Below, one piece after another: positions 33,515-43,825 of a DNA stretch of 64,000 nucleotides. Origin of the DNA: an uncultured Mycoplasmatota bacterium (GTDB lineage Bacteria; Bacillota_I; Bacilli_A; RF39; UBA660); contig CANSRH010000001.1 of assembly GCA_947649365.1 (NCBI GenBank), positions 1-64,000 on the forward strand, read 5' to 3'. Position numbers and translations under genes: made by a program. Under the pieces are notes generated by a model that ran no database searches, was not told the origin of the DNA, and saw only the letters and a list, made by a program, of their open reading frames with translations. The number at the start of each line of letters is the position of its first letter. Position 1 is the first letter of the stretch.

Positions 33515-35624
33515 CTTGTTTTTCTTCTCTTTCTTCTTTTGCTATTTCAAAATCTATTTGAGCCGTTGCTTTGGATGCCGCAGTTACTTTAATTTTCACT
33601 TTGTCTCCAATACGATATTCTATTTTGGTATTACTTCCAATCATGGCTAATTTTTCTGGAATGTAATTGTAAAAATCTCCTTTTAATGTACTTACATGAA
33701 CAAGTCCTTCTACCATGTTGGGAAGTTCTACAAAGAAACCAAAATTCGTAACTGTAGTTATAATTCCTTCATGGATTTCCCCAATATGAGTTTCCATATA
33801 TTCGGCCATTTTCATGTCTAATACATCTCGTTCTGCATTAACGCTTCCTACTTCTTTCATACTCGAGTGTTCAGCAATTTCTACAAGGGCACTATCATAG
33901 TAGCTAATGGTAGACATGGATAAATCTTTTTCAACTAAATATTTTTTTAGTAAACGATGGACAGTAAGGTCTGGAAATCTTCTAATCGGACTTGTGAAAT
34001 GAGTATACGCTTTACTTGCTAGACCAAAATGTCCGATGTTGTCTTTACTATATTCGGCTTTTTTCATACTTCGTAGTAACATACTGGATAGAATACTAAA
34101 TTCTTCTTTGTCTCCTAATTCTCGTAATAGTTTTTGCATGGAAATTGATGTTAAATCAGTGATTTTAGTTTGTAGTTCATAACCTAATAGTTTCACTAAA
34201 TTGACAAAATCATCGACTTTTTCATTGTTTGGAGTCCCATGAATACGATAAATAAATGGTAGATCCATATGGTAAATATGATTTGCTACTGTTTCATTGG
34301 CAGTTATCATAAAGTCTTCAATTAATTTTTCCCCATCTTCTCTTTCTCTTTTGATAATGTCTATTGCTCGTCCTTCTTCGTCTTGCACTACTTCTGCTTC
34401 GTCTAAATCAAAGTCAATGTATCCGCGTGATTCTTTTTCTTTTCTTAAGATATGAGCAAGTTCTTGCATTTCTTTTAACATGTTTACAAAAGATTCATAG
34501 CCTGGTGCTACAATCTCTCGCATGATGATGTCATTCACTGCTTCGTAAGTCATTTTCTTTTTGCTTTTGATATAGCTTGGAAAAATATCGTAACTTACTA
34601 CTTTTCCTTTTTTATCTATTTTCATGACACAACTCATTGTTAGACGAATGACTCCCTCGTTTAGTGAACATATCCCATTGGATAGTTTATGCGGTATCAT
34701 AGGGATAACTGTGTCCGCTAGATAACAAGAGGTTCCTCTTTCGTAAGCGGCATCCCCTAGTGCTGTGTTTTCTTTAACATAATGTGAAACATCGGCAATG
34801 TGAACCCCTAAAATATAAAAGTTTTCTTCTTTTTCTATACTGATGGCATCATCGATGTCTTTGGTGCGAGCCCCATCAATGGTCACTATTTCTTTTTCAG
34901 TTAAATCTGTACGTCCTATTAATTCTTTTGAATCTACTTCTGTCGGGATGTCTAGTAATTCTTTTTCTACTTCTTTTCCAAATTCTGTTTCAATCGCATA
35001 TTTGTAAGCGATTGATAAAATGTCTACTCCAGGATCGTCTTTGTGTCCTAGTATGCGAACAACTTCTGCTAGGTATTTTTTTGGCCCCAATTCTTTTTTT
35101 AGTCTTATGATTACTTTATGCCCAGGAACACAATTTTTAAAACTTTCTTTTTTGATTACAAGGTCAATGTCTTTTTTATCATCGTCTAAGTCAACGTACA
35201 TTTTGTTGTTTTTAACAATAATTTCTCCTACCATGTCATTGATTTCTCGCCGAACAATTTTTAAAACTTTTCCTTCTTTTTTTACTCCATTACGAATTAT
35301 TTCTGCTAGTACAATATCGTCATGAATGGCACCATTTAAGTTATCGCTTGCTATATACAAATCGTCTTCTTTTTCTAGTATGACAAAACCATATCCCTTT
35401 TTATTGACTGTTAGTCTGCCTAGTTTCATACTTGGACAATTTTTTAGTAAAATGTATTTTTCTTTTTTACTTTTGTAAACAATACATTCCTCTACTAATT
35501 CTTCTAATGCTGTAACGACTTCTTTGTATTCCTCCGCAGTTTTTAATTCTAATAAATCATTGATTTCTATTGCTTCTTTGGCTTCATATATATTTTCTAA
35601 TACTTTTTTTATGTCTTCTTTCAT
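33498..35624 (-). CDS. rnr: Ribonuclease R
   Basis: 708 residues. Domains in order are an N-terminal winged helix (about 1-60), cold-shock domains (about 65-215), the RNB catalytic domain with [15 protein letters not shown] (aspartates binding Mg2+, about 250-264), and a C-terminal S1 domain ([30 protein letters not shown]). This 3'-5' exoribonuclease degrades structured RNA and assists tmRNA-directed decay, which fits its coupling to smpB. A strong AGGAGG precedes the start. Confidence 0.95.
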   Translation of the reverse strand: MKEDIKKVLENIYEAKEAIEINDLLELKTAEEYKEVVTALEELVEECIVYKSKKEKYILLKNCPSMKLGRLTVNKKGYGFVILEKEDDLYIASDNLNGAIHDDIVLAEIIRNGVKKEGKVLKIVRREINDMVGEIIVKNNKMYVDLDDDKKDIDLVIKKESFKNCVPGHKVIIRLKKELGPKKYLAEVVRILGHKDDPGVDILSIAYKYAIETEFGKEVEKELLDIPTEVDSKELIGRTDLTEKEIVTIDGARTKDIDDAISIEKEENFYILGVHIADVSHYVKENTALGDAAYERGTSCYLADTVIPMIPHKLSNGICSLNEGVIRLTMSCVMKIDKKGKVVSYDIFPSYIKSKKKMTYEAVNDIIMREIVAPGYESFVNMLKEMQELAHILRKEKESRGYIDFDLDEAEVVQDEEGRAIDIIKREREDGEKLIEDFMITANETVANHIYHMDLPFIYRIHGTPNNEKVDDFVNLVKLLGYELQTKITDLTSISMQKLLRELGDKEEFSILSSMLLRSMKKAEYSKDNIGHFGLASKAYTHFTSPIRRFPDLTVHRLLKKYLVEKDLSMSTISYYDSALVEIAEHSSMKEVGSVNAERDVLDMKMAEYMETHIGEIHEGIITTVTNFGFFVELPNMVEGLVHVSTLKGDFYNYIPEKLAMIGSNTKIEYRIGDKVKIKVTAASKATAQIDFEIAKEEREEKQDGNKK

Positions 35625-35632
35625 AGAACCTC

Positions 35633-35998
35633 CTAAGCTCCCATTTCACAAGTTTTTACATTGTCTTTCCAACTGACTTTTACTTGGTATTTTTCTTTTT
35701 CTTTTGTTACAAACTCTCCAGTGCTAGGGTCTTTTAGAGTGTCTTCAATGTAACCTTTTTGAATTAATTGTTCGATCGAAATGGTACATCCTGTTGCTCT
35801 GCAATTTTCTTTATTATATAGTTCTACATATATGCATGCAGAATCTTCTATTTTCTTTTTGAATGCTTCGTATTCTTCGTCGTTTTGCTTGCTAAAAAGA
35901 CCTGCCATATTGGTTGCTATAATGATTCCTATTAAGGCCATCAAACCAATGGTTATAATAAGCTCTACTAAGGTAAATCCTTTTTTACTTTGTTTCAT
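35633..35998 (-). CDS. Type IV pilin-like protein with prepilin signal
   Basis: 121 residues starting KQSKKGFTLVELIITIGLMALIGIII. This is a textbook prepilin peptidase site (G/F, with Glu at +5) and hydrophobic helix. The C-terminal globular part has cysteines at ACIYVELYNKENCRATGCTI and at KTCEMGA. It lies directly upstream of rnr. No assembly ATPase, prepilin peptidase or platform protein is in the window, so the pilus or competence apparatus must lie elsewhere. Related non-canonical proteins occur at 45.4-46.2 kb. Confidence 0.8.
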   Translation of the reverse strand: MKQSKKGFTLVELIITIGLMALIGIIIATNMAGLFSKQNDEEYEAFKKKIEDSACIYVELYNKENCRATGCTISIEQLIQKGYIEDTLKDPSTGEFVTKEKEKYQVKVSWKDNVKTCEMGA

Positions 35999-36097
35999 AC
36001 TATCACCATTCTTCTTTTTTATTATACCCTAGAATTTGGCAAAAAAAAAGAAAGTTCCTACTTTCTATCATGGAATTGACAAAAAAGTAAGGAGTCT

Positions 36098-36316
36098 TTA
36101 CTTAATAAACAATACAAATGATATAATAAAAAAGATAATTCCTAATGCTAATGTAATTCTACTGATTAATAATTCAATACCACGTTCTTTTGTATTTTGA
36201 AATAAACTTTCGTTTCCACCACTAATGATTTGACTTGCTCCATCGGCACGATTGCTTTGTAAAAGTACAATGGCAATCAATAAGACTGATACGATTAATA
36301 ATATATTTTCTAACAT
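36098..36316 (-). CDS. secG: Preprotein translocase subunit SecG
   Basis: 72 residues with two transmembrane helices (about 4-22 and 52-70). The conserved loop is ALVLLQSNRADGASQIISGGNESLFQNTKERG. It is the small subunit of the SecYEG channel. In Bacilli it usually sits upstream of rnr and smpB, as here, with a pilin-like gene between them. Confidence 0.9.
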   Translation of the reverse strand: MLENILLIVSVLLIAIVLLQSNRADGASQIISGGNESLFQNTKERGIELLISRITLALGIIFFIISFVLFIK

Positions 36317-36375
36317 ATTTTTTCACATCCATTCGCTATTTAATTTAACATAAAACCAAAAAAAAGGCAAGAAAA

Positions 36376-36957
36376 CTATAGGTAAGATGCTAAAATTTCA
36401 TAAATTTCTTCTCTTCCTTTTTTGGTTATGGTAGAAAAAGGAATGAAATTTTCATTTTCATTTAGTTTTAGCGTGTCACGAATAAGTTTGTCTTGTTTGA
36501 TTCGATTGTTTTTTGTTACTTTGTCATATTTGGTTGTCACAATGGTTATTTTTAAATTGTAGTATTTTAAGAAGTTTAACATAAGTACATCATCTTCTGT
36601 TGGTTTGTGTCTATAGTCAACAAGTAAAAAAACATGTTTTAGATTTTCTCTATTTTTCAAATACTCTTCTATCATAAGTCCCATTTTTTTGCTTGTTGCT
36701 TTATCTACTTTTGCATAGCCATAACCAGGTACATCAATTAAATAGAATTTTTCATTGATGTGATAAAAGTTTAATGTCTGGGTTTTTCCTGGCTTTGAAC
36801 TGGTTCTTGCAAAGTTTTTTCGATTGATTAATGTGTTGATAAAACTTGATTTTCCAACATTACTGCGTCCTACTAGTAAAAATTCAGGATTATTATCTGT
36901 TGGGTATTGACTTTGACGAACTGCAATATTTTTTAATTCTACTGTGTCAATTTTCAT
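36376..36957 (-). CDS. ysxC: Ribosome biogenesis GTPase EngB/YsxC
   Basis: 193 residues. G1 GRSNVGKSSF (30-39), G2 KPGKTQTLNFY, G3 DVPGYGYAKV, G4 TKYD and G5 region PFSTITKKG are all present. It binds the large ribosomal subunit late in assembly and is essential in Bacillus. It is divergent from the FemAB-like gene, with a 131-bp gap that must hold both promoters. Confidence 0.95.
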   Translation of the reverse strand: MKIDTVELKNIAVRQSQYPTDNNPEFLLVGRSNVGKSSFINTLINRKNFARTSSKPGKTQTLNFYHINEKFYLIDVPGYGYAKVDKATSKKMGLMIEEYLKNRENLKHVFLLVDYRHKPTEDDVLMLNFLKYYNLKITIVTTKYDKVTKNNRIKQDKLIRDTLKLNENENFIPFSTITKKGREEIYEILASYL

Positions 36958-37088
36958 TGTAAATCACCTAAGGCTATTATATCGTAGAAGTGGTTTTTTG
37001 GCAAATTTCTATTCCTTTTTCTTCTTTTCTTTTTCTTGCAAACCTTAAAAGTTATGTTATAATAAATTTTCGTAAATGAGGGAATGTC

Positions 37089-38330
37089 ATGCAGATTAAA
37101 GAAATAACGAATGAACAATTTGAAAATTTTATGGATACTATGCCAATTGGTAGTTTTTATCAATCTCTTTCTTATGCACATTTTATGCAAAAAAATGGAT
37201 ATAACTATGAACTGATTGGTTACTTAGATGAAAAGAATCAGATTCGTGCTGCTTCTTTTGTTTTTTTTAAAAAGTTGAATTATCTTTTTCAATATGGATA
37301 TGTACCAAAAGGTTTTATTTTGGATTATTTTGATCAACATTTATTAAGAATGTTTACTACCGATTTAATTTCTTATTATAAAAAAAAGCGCGTGGTTTTT
37401 CTTAAAATGAATCCAGAAATTGCTACTGCTACTATTGATACAAAAACATTTTTTAAAAAATACAATCAAAATATTGAAATTAAAAGTCATTTGATTGATG
37501 TGGGTTTTAAAAAGTTAAAAGACAATTTGTATTTTGAATCTATGATTCCTCGATACAATGCAATCGTTCCTTTAAAATCTTTTTCCATCAATTCCTTACA
37601 AAAAAATACACGAAATAAAGTAAAGAGAGCTACCAATAAAGGGCTACAATTTGAAGTAGCTGATGTTTCTGGAATTGGAATTCTGTATGATTTTATTAAA
37701 AGAAAAAAGGAAATGTTTTCTTACCAAGACTTTTATGATGCTTTTTCTGATTCCAACAGGGTTGATTATTTTTTGGTTTCTATTGATTCCCATTTATTTT
37801 TAGAAAATGCAAAAAAGAGTTATGAAGAAGAGTTGGATAGGAATTGTAGACTTTCAGAACTTTTAGCAAAATCCAATTCTAAGAATATTAGCAATAAGAA
37901 AATGCATTCTGATCAAACCTTACTGGCATACAAAAATGATGTGATGGACGCAAAAAATATCCTTGCTCAGTCGTCAAAAGTTTATATTGCAGGAGCTCTT
38001 GTTGTCAAGTATAAGAATAGAATTAGTATTGTTTTTAGTGGCTATGATAAAAAATATAAACGTTTTTTACCTAACTATTTTTTACATTATGAGATTTTAA
38101 AATATTATCAAAAACATTATGATTTTGCAGATTTGAATGGACTTACAGGAGATTTTACGAAGGAAAATCCTTATTATGGCTTAAATGCGTTTAAATTGGG
38201 TTTCCAACCGCACGTTTATGAATTTTTAGGAGAATTTGATTTGCCAATTTTACCTGTTGTGTATCAAACAATGCTAAGAAATGGTAAGTTAGCAAAAATA
38301 TTTAATAAAAATTATTGCAAATTAAAATAG
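37089..38330 (+). CDS. FemAB-family peptidoglycan bridge peptidyltransferase
   Basis: 413 residues. It has two GNAT-like halves: an N-terminal part with ITNEQFENFMDTMPIGSFYQSLSYAHFM, and LQKNTRNKVKRATNKGLQFEV. A helical coiled-coil arm (about 235-295) separates this from the C-terminal half IVFSGYDKKYKRFLPNYFLHYEILKY...DLNGLTGDF...GLNAFKLGF. These are hallmarks of FemA/FemX/MurM enzymes, which transfer amino acids from aminoacyl-tRNA to lipid II. It shows that this lineage still makes a cross-bridged cell wall. The amino acid added cannot be inferred. Confidence 0.9.
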   Translation: MQIKEITNEQFENFMDTMPIGSFYQSLSYAHFMQKNGYNYELIGYLDEKNQIRAASFVFFKKLNYLFQYGYVPKGFILDYFDQHLLRMFTTDLISYYKKKRVVFLKMNPEIATATIDTKTFFKKYNQNIEIKSHLIDVGFKKLKDNLYFESMIPRYNAIVPLKSFSINSLQKNTRNKVKRATNKGLQFEVADVSGIGILYDFIKRKKEMFSYQDFYDAFSDSNRVDYFLVSIDSHLFLENAKKSYEEELDRNCRLSELLAKSNSKNISNKKMHSDQTLLAYKNDVMDAKNILAQSSKVYIAGALVVKYKNRISIVFSGYDKKYKRFLPNYFLHYEILKYYQKHYDFADLNGLTGDFTKENPYYGLNAFKLGFQPHVYEFLGEFDLPILPVVYQTMLRNGKLAKIFNKNYCKLK

Positions 38331-38354
38331 GATATAGAAAAGTTATCCTATTTT
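38324..38354. terminator. Bidirectional terminator
   Basis: AAAATAGGATA (38324-38334) pairs with TATCCTATTTT (38344-38354). It overlaps the stop of the femAB-like gene and ends the convergent hydrolase gene. Confidence 0.85.
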
Positions 38355-39382
38355 TAATTGCCATATATTTCTACGTGACAATTGTTTTCTCTCGTTTGAT
38401 AAAATAAATTTTGTAATTCTATGATTTGTTGGTGTATATTTTGTACAACTTCTTGGTAATTACTATTTTCATGTAAAGTAAGTATAGAAATCGCATAGGG
38501 ATGTTCTTCTAGGTTTAAGCCAATATCATGATAATAATAAGGATCACATGCACCGTATTTGTGATATATTTTTATTCCTTGTGTATTGAAGGAATTTCTA
38601 ACATTGTTGTCCATAATTTCTTTTAAAAAAGGACCATACTCTTCATTTTCTGTAATGATTCGATAAGCTTCTTTTAAATACAAATTGGTATCTTTGGCGG
38701 ATTGATTTCCAAATTTGTCTGTTCCAGCAGTTAATATATTTTTTGCTCCTAAACTTTGACCAAAAGCTCTTAGTTTTTCTCTTCCTATGTAGTCATATAA
38801 CATCATATGAGCAGAGTTGTCACTTACACTAATTGCATACAAGATCAAGTTTTTTAGAGAAACTGCTTCTCCAAATTGATGCATTTTCATTCCACTACTA
38901 TATGCTTTTTTGTACTCTTCTTTATAAACAATGGTTTCTTTCTCTAAATCTATATTCCCATCCATTGCCTGGTTGATTAAATAAAGGGCGTCGACAAGTT
39001 TTATAAGACTTGCTCCATAATATACGGTTTCTGGTTTGTAGGTATAAGTAAATCCTGTTTTTATATCTTCATAATAAACAGAAACTTTGTAATGATTGTT
39101 ATTAATAGTACTATTAATAACTTGCTTCTTTGAAGCAAGTTCCTCAGTCAATTCTTCTTCACTGAATGGTTTGTTTATACAAGCATTGTAGGCATTTTCT
39201 TTTTCTATTCTTTCTCTTTCTTCTTTTTCTTTTTGTTCTTTTTTTTCGTTTTCATGAAATAATGGAAGATCGATTCCATCTTCTTGTTTTGTGAAATACA
39301 TATAACTTAGGAGAACCAAAATAACAATACATCCTAATTGAAATCCTTTTTTTAGTTTGATTTTCTTTTTTTGTTTTGCCAT
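38354..39382 (-). CDS. Membrane-anchored serine hydrolase of the class A beta-lactamase fold
   Basis: 342 residues from ATG 39382 (TAGGTGAG before it). An N-terminal anchor helix (about 13-31) and charged linker precede the domain. Active-site motifs are SxxK as ASLIK (nucleophile Ser), SDN as SVSDNSAH, and a K-T-G equivalent HKYGA. The fold is that of PBP/beta-lactamase enzymes. Beta-lactamase is possible, but a cell-wall peptidase or a related house-keeping hydrolase is equally likely for an anchored form. It is isolated between terminators. Resistance should not be assumed. Confidence 0.75.
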   Translation of the reverse strand: MAKQKKKIKLKKGFQLGCIVILVLLSYMYFTKQEDGIDLPLFHENEKKEQKEKEERERIEKENAYNACINKPFSEEELTEELASKKQVINSTINNNHYKVSVYYEDIKTGFTYTYKPETVYYGASLIKLVDALYLINQAMDGNIDLEKETIVYKEEYKKAYSSGMKMHQFGEAVSLKNLILYAISVSDNSAHMMLYDYIGREKLRAFGQSLGAKNILTAGTDKFGNQSAKDTNLYLKEAYRIITENEEYGPFLKEIMDNNVRNSFNTQGIKIYHKYGACDPYYYHDIGLNLEEHPYAISILTLHENSNYQEVVQNIHQQIIELQNLFYQTRENNCHVEIYGN

Positions 39383-39434
39383 TTTTCTCACCTACTTCTT
39401 TTCTTTATTTTAACATAATTTAGGCAAAAGAAAA

Positions 39435-39453
39435 AGCGAAGAAAAACTTCGCT
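39435..39453 (-). terminator. Terminator of tuf
   Basis: AGCGAAG/CTTCGCT with a 5-nt loop, followed by TTTTTCTTTT on the minus strand. Confidence 0.85.
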
Positions 39454-39465
39454 ATTCTTAAATTA

Positions 39466-40632
39466 TTATTCAATAATTTCTGAAACTACACCAGCACCAA
39501 CAGTACGTCCACCTTCACGGATAGAGAATTTTGTACCGTTTTCAAGAGCAACTGGAGCAATTAGTTCTACTGTCATGTCAACATTGTCACCAGGCATTAC
39601 CATTTCAACTCCACTTGGAAGTTCAATAACACCAGTAACATCTGTTGTACGGAAATAGAATTGTGGTCTGTAGTTTGAGAAGAATGGAGTATGACGTCCG
39701 CCTTCTTCTTTGCTTAGTACATATACACTAGCTTTGAATTTATGATGTGGAGTAACACTTCCCGGTTTAGCAAGCACTTGTCCACGTTCTACTTCATCAC
39801 GAGCAACACCACGTAGTAATACACCAGCGTTGTCTCCTGCTTGAGCAAAGTCTAGTTGTTTTCTAAACATTTCAATTCCTGTACAAACAGTTTTAGTTGT
39901 ATCTCTAAGACCAACGATTTCAACTTCATCATTCAAATTTAGTTGTCCACGTTCTACACGTCCTGTAACAACAGTTCCACGTCCTGAAATTGTGAATACG
40001 TCTTCAATACTCATTAGGAATGGTTTATCTGTATCACGAACTGGTGAGTCGATGTAATCATCAACAGCAGCCATCAAGTCGCGAATAGATTGAGCATTTG
40101 CTTCATCCCCTTCAAGAGCTTTAAGAGCAGAACCACGGATGATAGGACATTCTGAATCAAAATTGTATTCTCCAAGTAATTCTCTGATTTCCATTTCTAC
40201 TAAGTCTAATAGTTCTGGATCATCAACTTGATCACATTTGTTCATAAATACAACAATTTTAGGAACTCCCACTTGACGAGATAACAAAATATGTTCTCTA
40301 GTTTGTGGCATAGGTCCATCTGCTGCAGATACTACAAGGATAGCACCATCCATTTGTGCAGCACCAGTAATCATGTTTTTAACATAGTCAGCATGTCCTG
40401 GGCAGTCTACATGAGCATAATGACGTTTGTCTGTTTCATACTCAACGTGAGAAGTATTGATTGTAATACCTCTTTCTCTTTCTTCTGGTGCTTTGTCGAT
40501 ATCAGCATAATCAACAAAGTTTCCAAAGTATTTTGTAATCGCAGCTGTTAATGTTGTTTTTCCATGGTCTACGTGACCAATAGTTCCAATATTAACGTGT
40601 TCTTTTGAACGATCGTATTTTTCTTTTGCCAT
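39466..40632 (-). CDS. tuf: Elongation factor Tu
   Basis: 388 residues. GTPase motifs: GHVDHGKT (19-26), [16 protein letters not shown]. Domain 2/3 motifs follow through [15 protein letters not shown]. It delivers aminoacyl-tRNA to the ribosome. It is the last gene of the str operon but also has its own promoter in the 68-nt gap after fusA. Codons are cleaner and GC is higher than in neighbouring accessory genes, as expected for a highly expressed gene. Confidence 0.98.
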   Translation of the reverse strand: MAKEKYDRSKEHVNIGTIGHVDHGKTTLTAAITKYFGNFVDYADIDKAPEERERGITINTSHVEYETDKRHYAHVDCPGHADYVKNMITGAAQMDGAILVVSAADGPMPQTREHILLSRQVGVPKIVVFMNKCDQVDDPELLDLVEMEIRELLGEYNFDSECPIIRGSALKALEGDEANAQSIRDLMAAVDDYIDSPVRDTDKPFLMSIEDVFTISGRGTVVTGRVERGQLNLNDEVEIVGLRDTTKTVCTGIEMFRKQLDFAQAGDNAGVLLRGVARDEVERGQVLAKPGSVTPHHKFKASVYVLSKEEGGRHTPFFSNYRPQFYFRTTDVTGVIELPSGVEMVMPGDNVDMTVELIAPVALENGTKFSIREGGRTVGAGVVSEIIE

Positions 40633-40662
40633 TGTTTTTTTCTCCTTTCAATATACTATTTT

Positions 40663-40691
40663 ATTTTATCTAATGCTTGAATGTTTTTCAA
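40663..40691 (-). promoter_or_regulatory. Internal promoter of tuf
   Basis: TTGAAA (40686-40691), 17-nt spacer, TAAAAT (40663-40668) between fusA and tuf. Confidence 0.6.
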
Positions 40692-40700
40692 GTATTATTT

Positions 40701-42773
40701 TTAGTTAATGCTGTTTTTCTTTATGATTTCATCAGCAATTGATTTTGGAACTTCTTCGTAATGGTCTTTTTCCATTTGGAAGTTTCCACGTCCTTGTGTA
40801 TTACTTCTTAAATCGGTTGCATAACCAAACATTTCTGATAATGGTACCATAGCAATTATTCTTAAAGTATTACCAATTGACTCTTGTCCCATAGGACGTC
40901 CACGACGAGAGGTTAAGTCTCCCATAACATTTCCCATGTATTCTTCTGGAACATCCACTACTACTTTCATGATTGGTTCTAGAAGAACTGGTTTACATTT
41001 GTTTTTCGCTTCTTTTAAAGCCATAGATGCAGCAATCTTGAATGCCATTTCACTGGAATCGACATCATGATAACTTCCATCGTAAAGAGTAGCTTTTACA
41101 TCAACAAGTGGATAACCAGCAAGTATTCCACCCGCCATTGCTTCTTGTAGTCCTTTGTCTGTTACTGGAATGTATTCACGTGGAACCACTCCACCAACAA
41201 TTGCATCCACAAATTCGTATCCTTTTTCTGGATTTGGTTCAAATTTAACCCAAACATGTCCATATTGTCCACGTCCACCAGATTGTTTAATATACTTACC
41301 TTCGCATTCACCCATTTGTGTAATGGTTTCACGATAAGCAACTTGTGGTCTACCTTTGTTGCATTCTACGTTAAACTCACGTTTCATACGGTCTACAATA
41401 ATGTCTAAGTGAAGTTCTCCCATTCCAGATAAAACTGTTTGACCTGTTTCTGTATCTGTTTTAACACGAAGAGTTGGATCTTCTTCTACTAGTTTTGCTA
41501 TTGCAATCGCCATTTTGTCTTGATCATTTTTAGACTTTGGTTCAATTGCAATGTCAATTACTGGTTCTGGGAACTCCATACCTTTCATAATACAGAAATT
41601 CTTTTCATCACATAATGTATCTGCTGTTGTTGTATTTTTAAGTCCTACTGCAGCAGCAATTTCTCCAGCATACACTTCGGTGATTTCTTTTCTTTGGTTT
41701 GCATGCATTTGCAAAATACGTCCTATACGTTCTTTTTCTCCTTTTGTTGAGTTTAGAACATAAGAACCACTTTTTAATACTCCTGAGTACACACGGAAGA
41801 AAGAAAGTCTTCCTACAAATGGGTCAGTCATAATTTTGAATGCAAGTGCTGTAAATGGTTCTGAATCACTTGGATGACGTTTTACGTCATTACCAGACTT
41901 ATCTGTACAGTCAATAGCTTCTACATCTGTAGGTGCAGGTAAGTAATCAATAACTGCATCAAGCATTAATTTAATACCTTTATTTCCAAGTGCTGTAGCA
42001 CATAATACTGGGAAGAATTGTACTGATAATGTTGCACGACGAATTGCTGGTTTTAATAATTCTGGTGTGATTTCTTGACCATCAAGGTAAGCCATCATTA
42101 ACTCTTCATCGCTATCAGCAACTGCTTCAATCAATGTTGTTCTGTATTCTTCCACTTTGTCCTTCATGTCTGCTGGAATTTCAATTTCAATTGGTTCTTC
42201 TGCTTCTGCACCATCATATTGGTAAGCTTTACGTGTTACTAAGTCAATAATTCCTGTAAATTCAGCTTCTGCACCAATAGGTAGTTGAATAGCAGCAGCG
42301 TTTGCACCAAGTCTATCTTTAATTGTTCCTAAACTGAAGTAGAAGTCTGCTCCTAATTTATCCATTTTGTTTGCACAAATCATTCTTGGAACTTTGTATT
42401 CGTTTGCTTGTCTCCAAACAGTTTCTGTTTGAGGTTCAACACCAGCTTGGGCATCGATTAATGCAACAGCACCATCAAGTACACGAAGTGAACGTTGTAC
42501 TTCAATGGTGAAGTCTACGTGTCCTGGAGTATCGATAATATTTAATCGGTATCCTTTCCAGTGTGCAGTTGTTGCAGCACTAGTAATAGTAATACCTCTT
42601 TCTTTTTCTTGGTCCATCCAGTCCATTTGAGATTCTCCATCATGAGTCTCTCCAATTTTATGAGTAATTCCTGTATGGAATAATACTCTTTCTGTGGTAG
42701 TTGTTTTACCAGCATCGATATGGGCCATAATCCCAAAATTTCTTAATTTGTCAATAGAAACATCTCTTGCCAT
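40701..42773 (-). CDS. fusA: Elongation factor G
   Basis: 690 residues. G-domain motifs are [12 protein letters not shown] (17-28), DTPGHVDF and NKMDKLGA. Later signatures are [18 protein letters not shown] and the domain IV/V sequence [26 protein letters not shown]. It drives tRNA-mRNA translocation. It starts 9 nt after the rpsG stop with AGGAGG inside that gap, in the normal str operon order. Confidence 0.98.
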   Translation of the reverse strand: MARDVSIDKLRNFGIMAHIDAGKTTTTERVLFHTGITHKIGETHDGESQMDWMDQEKERGITITSAATTAHWKGYRLNIIDTPGHVDFTIEVQRSLRVLDGAVALIDAQAGVEPQTETVWRQANEYKVPRMICANKMDKLGADFYFSLGTIKDRLGANAAAIQLPIGAEAEFTGIIDLVTRKAYQYDGAEAEEPIEIEIPADMKDKVEEYRTTLIEAVADSDEELMMAYLDGQEITPELLKPAIRRATLSVQFFPVLCATALGNKGIKLMLDAVIDYLPAPTDVEAIDCTDKSGNDVKRHPSDSEPFTALAFKIMTDPFVGRLSFFRVYSGVLKSGSYVLNSTKGEKERIGRILQMHANQRKEITEVYAGEIAAAVGLKNTTTADTLCDEKNFCIMKGMEFPEPVIDIAIEPKSKNDQDKMAIAIAKLVEEDPTLRVKTDTETGQTVLSGMGELHLDIIVDRMKREFNVECNKGRPQVAYRETITQMGECEGKYIKQSGGRGQYGHVWVKFEPNPEKGYEFVDAIVGGVVPREYIPVTDKGLQEAMAGGILAGYPLVDVKATLYDGSYHDVDSSEMAFKIAASMALKEAKNKCKPVLLEPIMKVVVDVPEEYMGNVMGDLTSRRGRPMGQESIGNTLRIIAMVPLSEMFGYATDLRSNTQGRGNFQMEKDHYEEVPKSIADEIIKKNSIN

Positions 42774-42782
42774 AGAATCCTC

Positions 42783-43250
42783 CTACCATCTATAGTGAGC
42801 AAATGCTTTATTTGCTTCAGCCATCTTGTGTGTATCTTCACGTTTTTTTACTGCGCCACCGGTTCCTTCAGCAGCGTCCATAAGTTCTTGGGCTAAATTG
42901 ATAGCCATTCCTTTACCATTTCTTAATTTGGCATAATTTACAATCCAACGTAAGGCAAGTGTTTGACTTTTTTCATCACTTACTTCAATTGGTACTTGGT
43001 AATTGGATCCACCTACACGACGTGATTTTACTTCTAATGCAGGACGCACATTTTCTAAAGCTGCATTATAAACGTCCATTGGTTCTTTACCTGTTTTTTC
43101 TTTTATAATATCAAATGCTTCATAAAGAATTTTTTGTGCTGTTCCTTTTTTCCCGTCTAGCATAATTTGGTTTACTAGCTTTGTTACTACTTTTGAATTG
43201 TACACGGGATCCGGTAATACATCTCTTTTTATCGCTCTTCTTTTACGCAT
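42783..43250 (-). CDS. rpsG: 30S ribosomal protein S7
   Basis: 155 residues, standard length. Motifs: [58 protein letters not shown] and the C-terminal AFAHYRW. It nucleates the 30S head. It lies between rpsL and fusA. Bacterial str operons are usually autoregulated by S7, but I did not identify the binding site here. Confidence 0.98.
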   Translation of the reverse strand: MRKRRAIKRDVLPDPVYNSKVVTKLVNQIMLDGKKGTAQKILYEAFDIIKEKTGKEPMDVYNAALENVRPALEVKSRRVGGSNYQVPIEVSDEKSQTLALRWIVNYAKLRNGKGMAINLAQELMDAAEGTGGAVKKREDTHKMAEANKAFAHYRW

Positions 43251-43271
43251 TTTTATTTCCTCCTTTGTCTA

Positions 43272-43685
43272 TTATTTTTTTGGTTTTTTTGTTCCATATT
43301 TACTACGTCCTTGTGCTCTATTTTGAACACCTTGAGTATCAAGTGTTCCACGCACAATGTGATAACGTACACCGATTAGGTCTTTTACACGTCCACCACG
43401 TACTAAAACTACACTATGTTCTTGTAAGTTGTGTCCTTCTCCTGGAATATATGCATCGATTTCTTTTCCATTAGAAAGTCTAACACGCGCATATTTACGA
43501 AGGGCTGAGTTCGGTTTTTTAGGGGTTTTCGTTCCTACACGAGTACATACTCCTCTTTTTTGTGGACTTTTTTGGTCAGTTTGTTTTCTTTCTAGCGTAT
43601 TTAGTCCTACGTTTAAAACAGGGCTTTTGCTTTTTCTCGTTTTCTTTTTTCTCTTTGTTGTAACAAGTTGATTGATTGTAGCCAT
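43272..43685 (-). CDS. rpsL: 30S ribosomal protein S12
   Basis: 137 residues from ATG 43685 ([13 protein letters not shown]), with AAAGGAGA upstream; a longer frame to 43706 is not translated in the family. [39 protein letters not shown] contains the lysine positions where streptomycin resistance arises; the sequence is of the sensitive type (TPKKPNS, with K kept). It is the first gene of the str operon. Confidence 0.98.
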   Translation of the reverse strand: MATINQLVTTKRKKKTRKSKSPVLNVGLNTLERKQTDQKSPQKRGVCTRVGTKTPKKPNSALRKYARVRLSNGKEIDAYIPGEGHNLQEHSVVLVRGGRVKDLIGVRYHIVRGTLDTQGVQNRAQGRSKYGTKKPKK

Positions 43686-43779
43686 AATATCTCCTTTCAT
43701 TAACACACATCCTGGTGTATCAAATATTTCATTAAATTAGGTCCTACCATAGATAGAACCACATTTAAAATGCAAAAAT

Positions 43780-43809
43780 AATATATCACTAGTACTATAT
43801 GAAAGTCAA
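43780..43809 (-). promoter_or_regulatory. Promoter of the str operon
   Basis: TTGACT (43804-43809), 18-nt spacer, TATATT (43780-43785). The leader contains a GGTTCTA/TAGGACC hairpin (43739-43759). Confidence 0.65.
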
Positions 43810-43825
43810 GAAATTTTATGCATAT

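Noticed and set aside
38354-39382. Antibiotic-resistance beta-lactamase.
   Set aside because: SxxK, SDN and KxG are shared with cell-wall peptidases. It is membrane-anchored and has no resistance context, so only the fold is claimed.
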